From Candidatus Zipacnadia bacterium (GTDB lineage Bacteria > Armatimonadota > Zipacnadia > Zipacnadales > UBA5352): DNA of 5,925 nt. The stretch lies in the NCBI GenBank assembly GCA_029820915.1, contig JALGUI010000166.1, positions 1-5,925 on the forward strand. The letters are read 5' to 3'. Made by a program: the position numbers and the translations under genes. Positions 5,791 through 5,925 of this stretch are shown piece after piece. Positions within the stretch are counted from its first letter, which is position 1, and each line of letters begins with the position of its first letter. The notes beneath the pieces are model-generated. The model was not told the origin of the DNA. It did no database searches and saw nothing but the letters and a program-made list of their open reading frames with translations.

Positions 5791-5925
5791 TTACTGGTCG
5801 AACAGACTGCCCGACCCGCCCCCGGACTCATCCGATCCGTCCGCCGGATTCCTCTCGGCGGGCCCCGCCCCGCCGGGCGGCTCACCCGGGAGCCGACCGC
5901 CGGGGGCGTTCCCGCGCGCGCCCAC
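5791..5925 (-). CDS. C-terminal end of an unidentified protein (partial, 5' end outside window)
   Basis: An open minus-strand frame enters from the right edge and ends at TAA (5791-5793) after 44 codons. Almost all third codon positions are G or C, as in the real genes here. The product end is rich in Gly and Pro, then acidic (around NPADGSDESGGG), and finishes GSLFDQ, which looks like a disordered tail. No domain is visible and I cannot name the protein. The stop lies 71 bp before the ATG of the sigma factor gene, so co-transcription is possible. In sequence this GC-rich a 44-codon open frame can arise by chance, so this call is tentative. Confidence 0.45.
   Translation of the reverse strand: MGARGNAPGGRLPGEPPGGAGPAERNPADGSDESGGGSGSLFDQ

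Overview
The window is a GC-rich bacterial segment (roughly two thirds G+C by eye). Every convincing gene lies on the minus strand, so the text reads genes from right to left. The gene content is an ECF sigma factor, a membrane zinc-finger anti-sigma factor, a secreted RseB-like protein, a FlgM with a sigma-28-type promoter, an NTF2-like membrane protein and a secreted GH20-like protein. This fits a flagellated, didermic-type bacterium. The style recalls environmental genomes of Armatimonadota or Planctomycetota-like lineages, but the phylum cannot be fixed from this sequence.

Right edge (5791-5925): the last 44 codons of an unidentified upstream gene, with a Gly/Pro-rich acidic tail. Positions 3455-5719 hold a three-gene envelope-stress cassette: ECF sigma factor, ZAS-type anti-sigma factor with one membrane span, and an exported MucB/RseB-like protein. 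The genes are tightly spaced except for a 99-bp gap between sigma and anti-sigma that holds two perfect hairpins and a clear Shine-Dalgarno. A hairpin follows the RseB-like stop codon. Directly after it comes a near-consensus sigma-28 (FliA) promoter that drives flgM (3024-3326), so flgM is its own transcription unit. A 13-bp perfect GC hairpin (2971-3004) closes that unit.

Positions 786-2880 hold a two-gene unit: an NTF2-like single-pass membrane protein with a strong AGGAGG site, then a 528-residue exported protein with a carbohydrate-binding-like N-terminus and a GH20-like fold without a recognisable catalytic Asp-Glu pair.

Left 785 bases: I find no credible gene. The stretch is packed with secondary structure. 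Two back-to-back hairpins follow the GH20-like stop. Next to them is an array of eight 28-29-bp tandem repeats (524-752), G-rich on the transcribed minus strand. From 1 to 433 there is a dense series of perfect, unrelated hairpins. This is the least explained part of the window and the best candidate for something undescribed, either a structured RNA or a repeat/palindrome hot spot.

Together the coding part pairs two sigma/anti-sigma circuits side by side: an envelope-stress type (ECF sigma, anti-sigma, RseB-like sensor) and the flagellar checkpoint (FlgM, expected to hold FliA).
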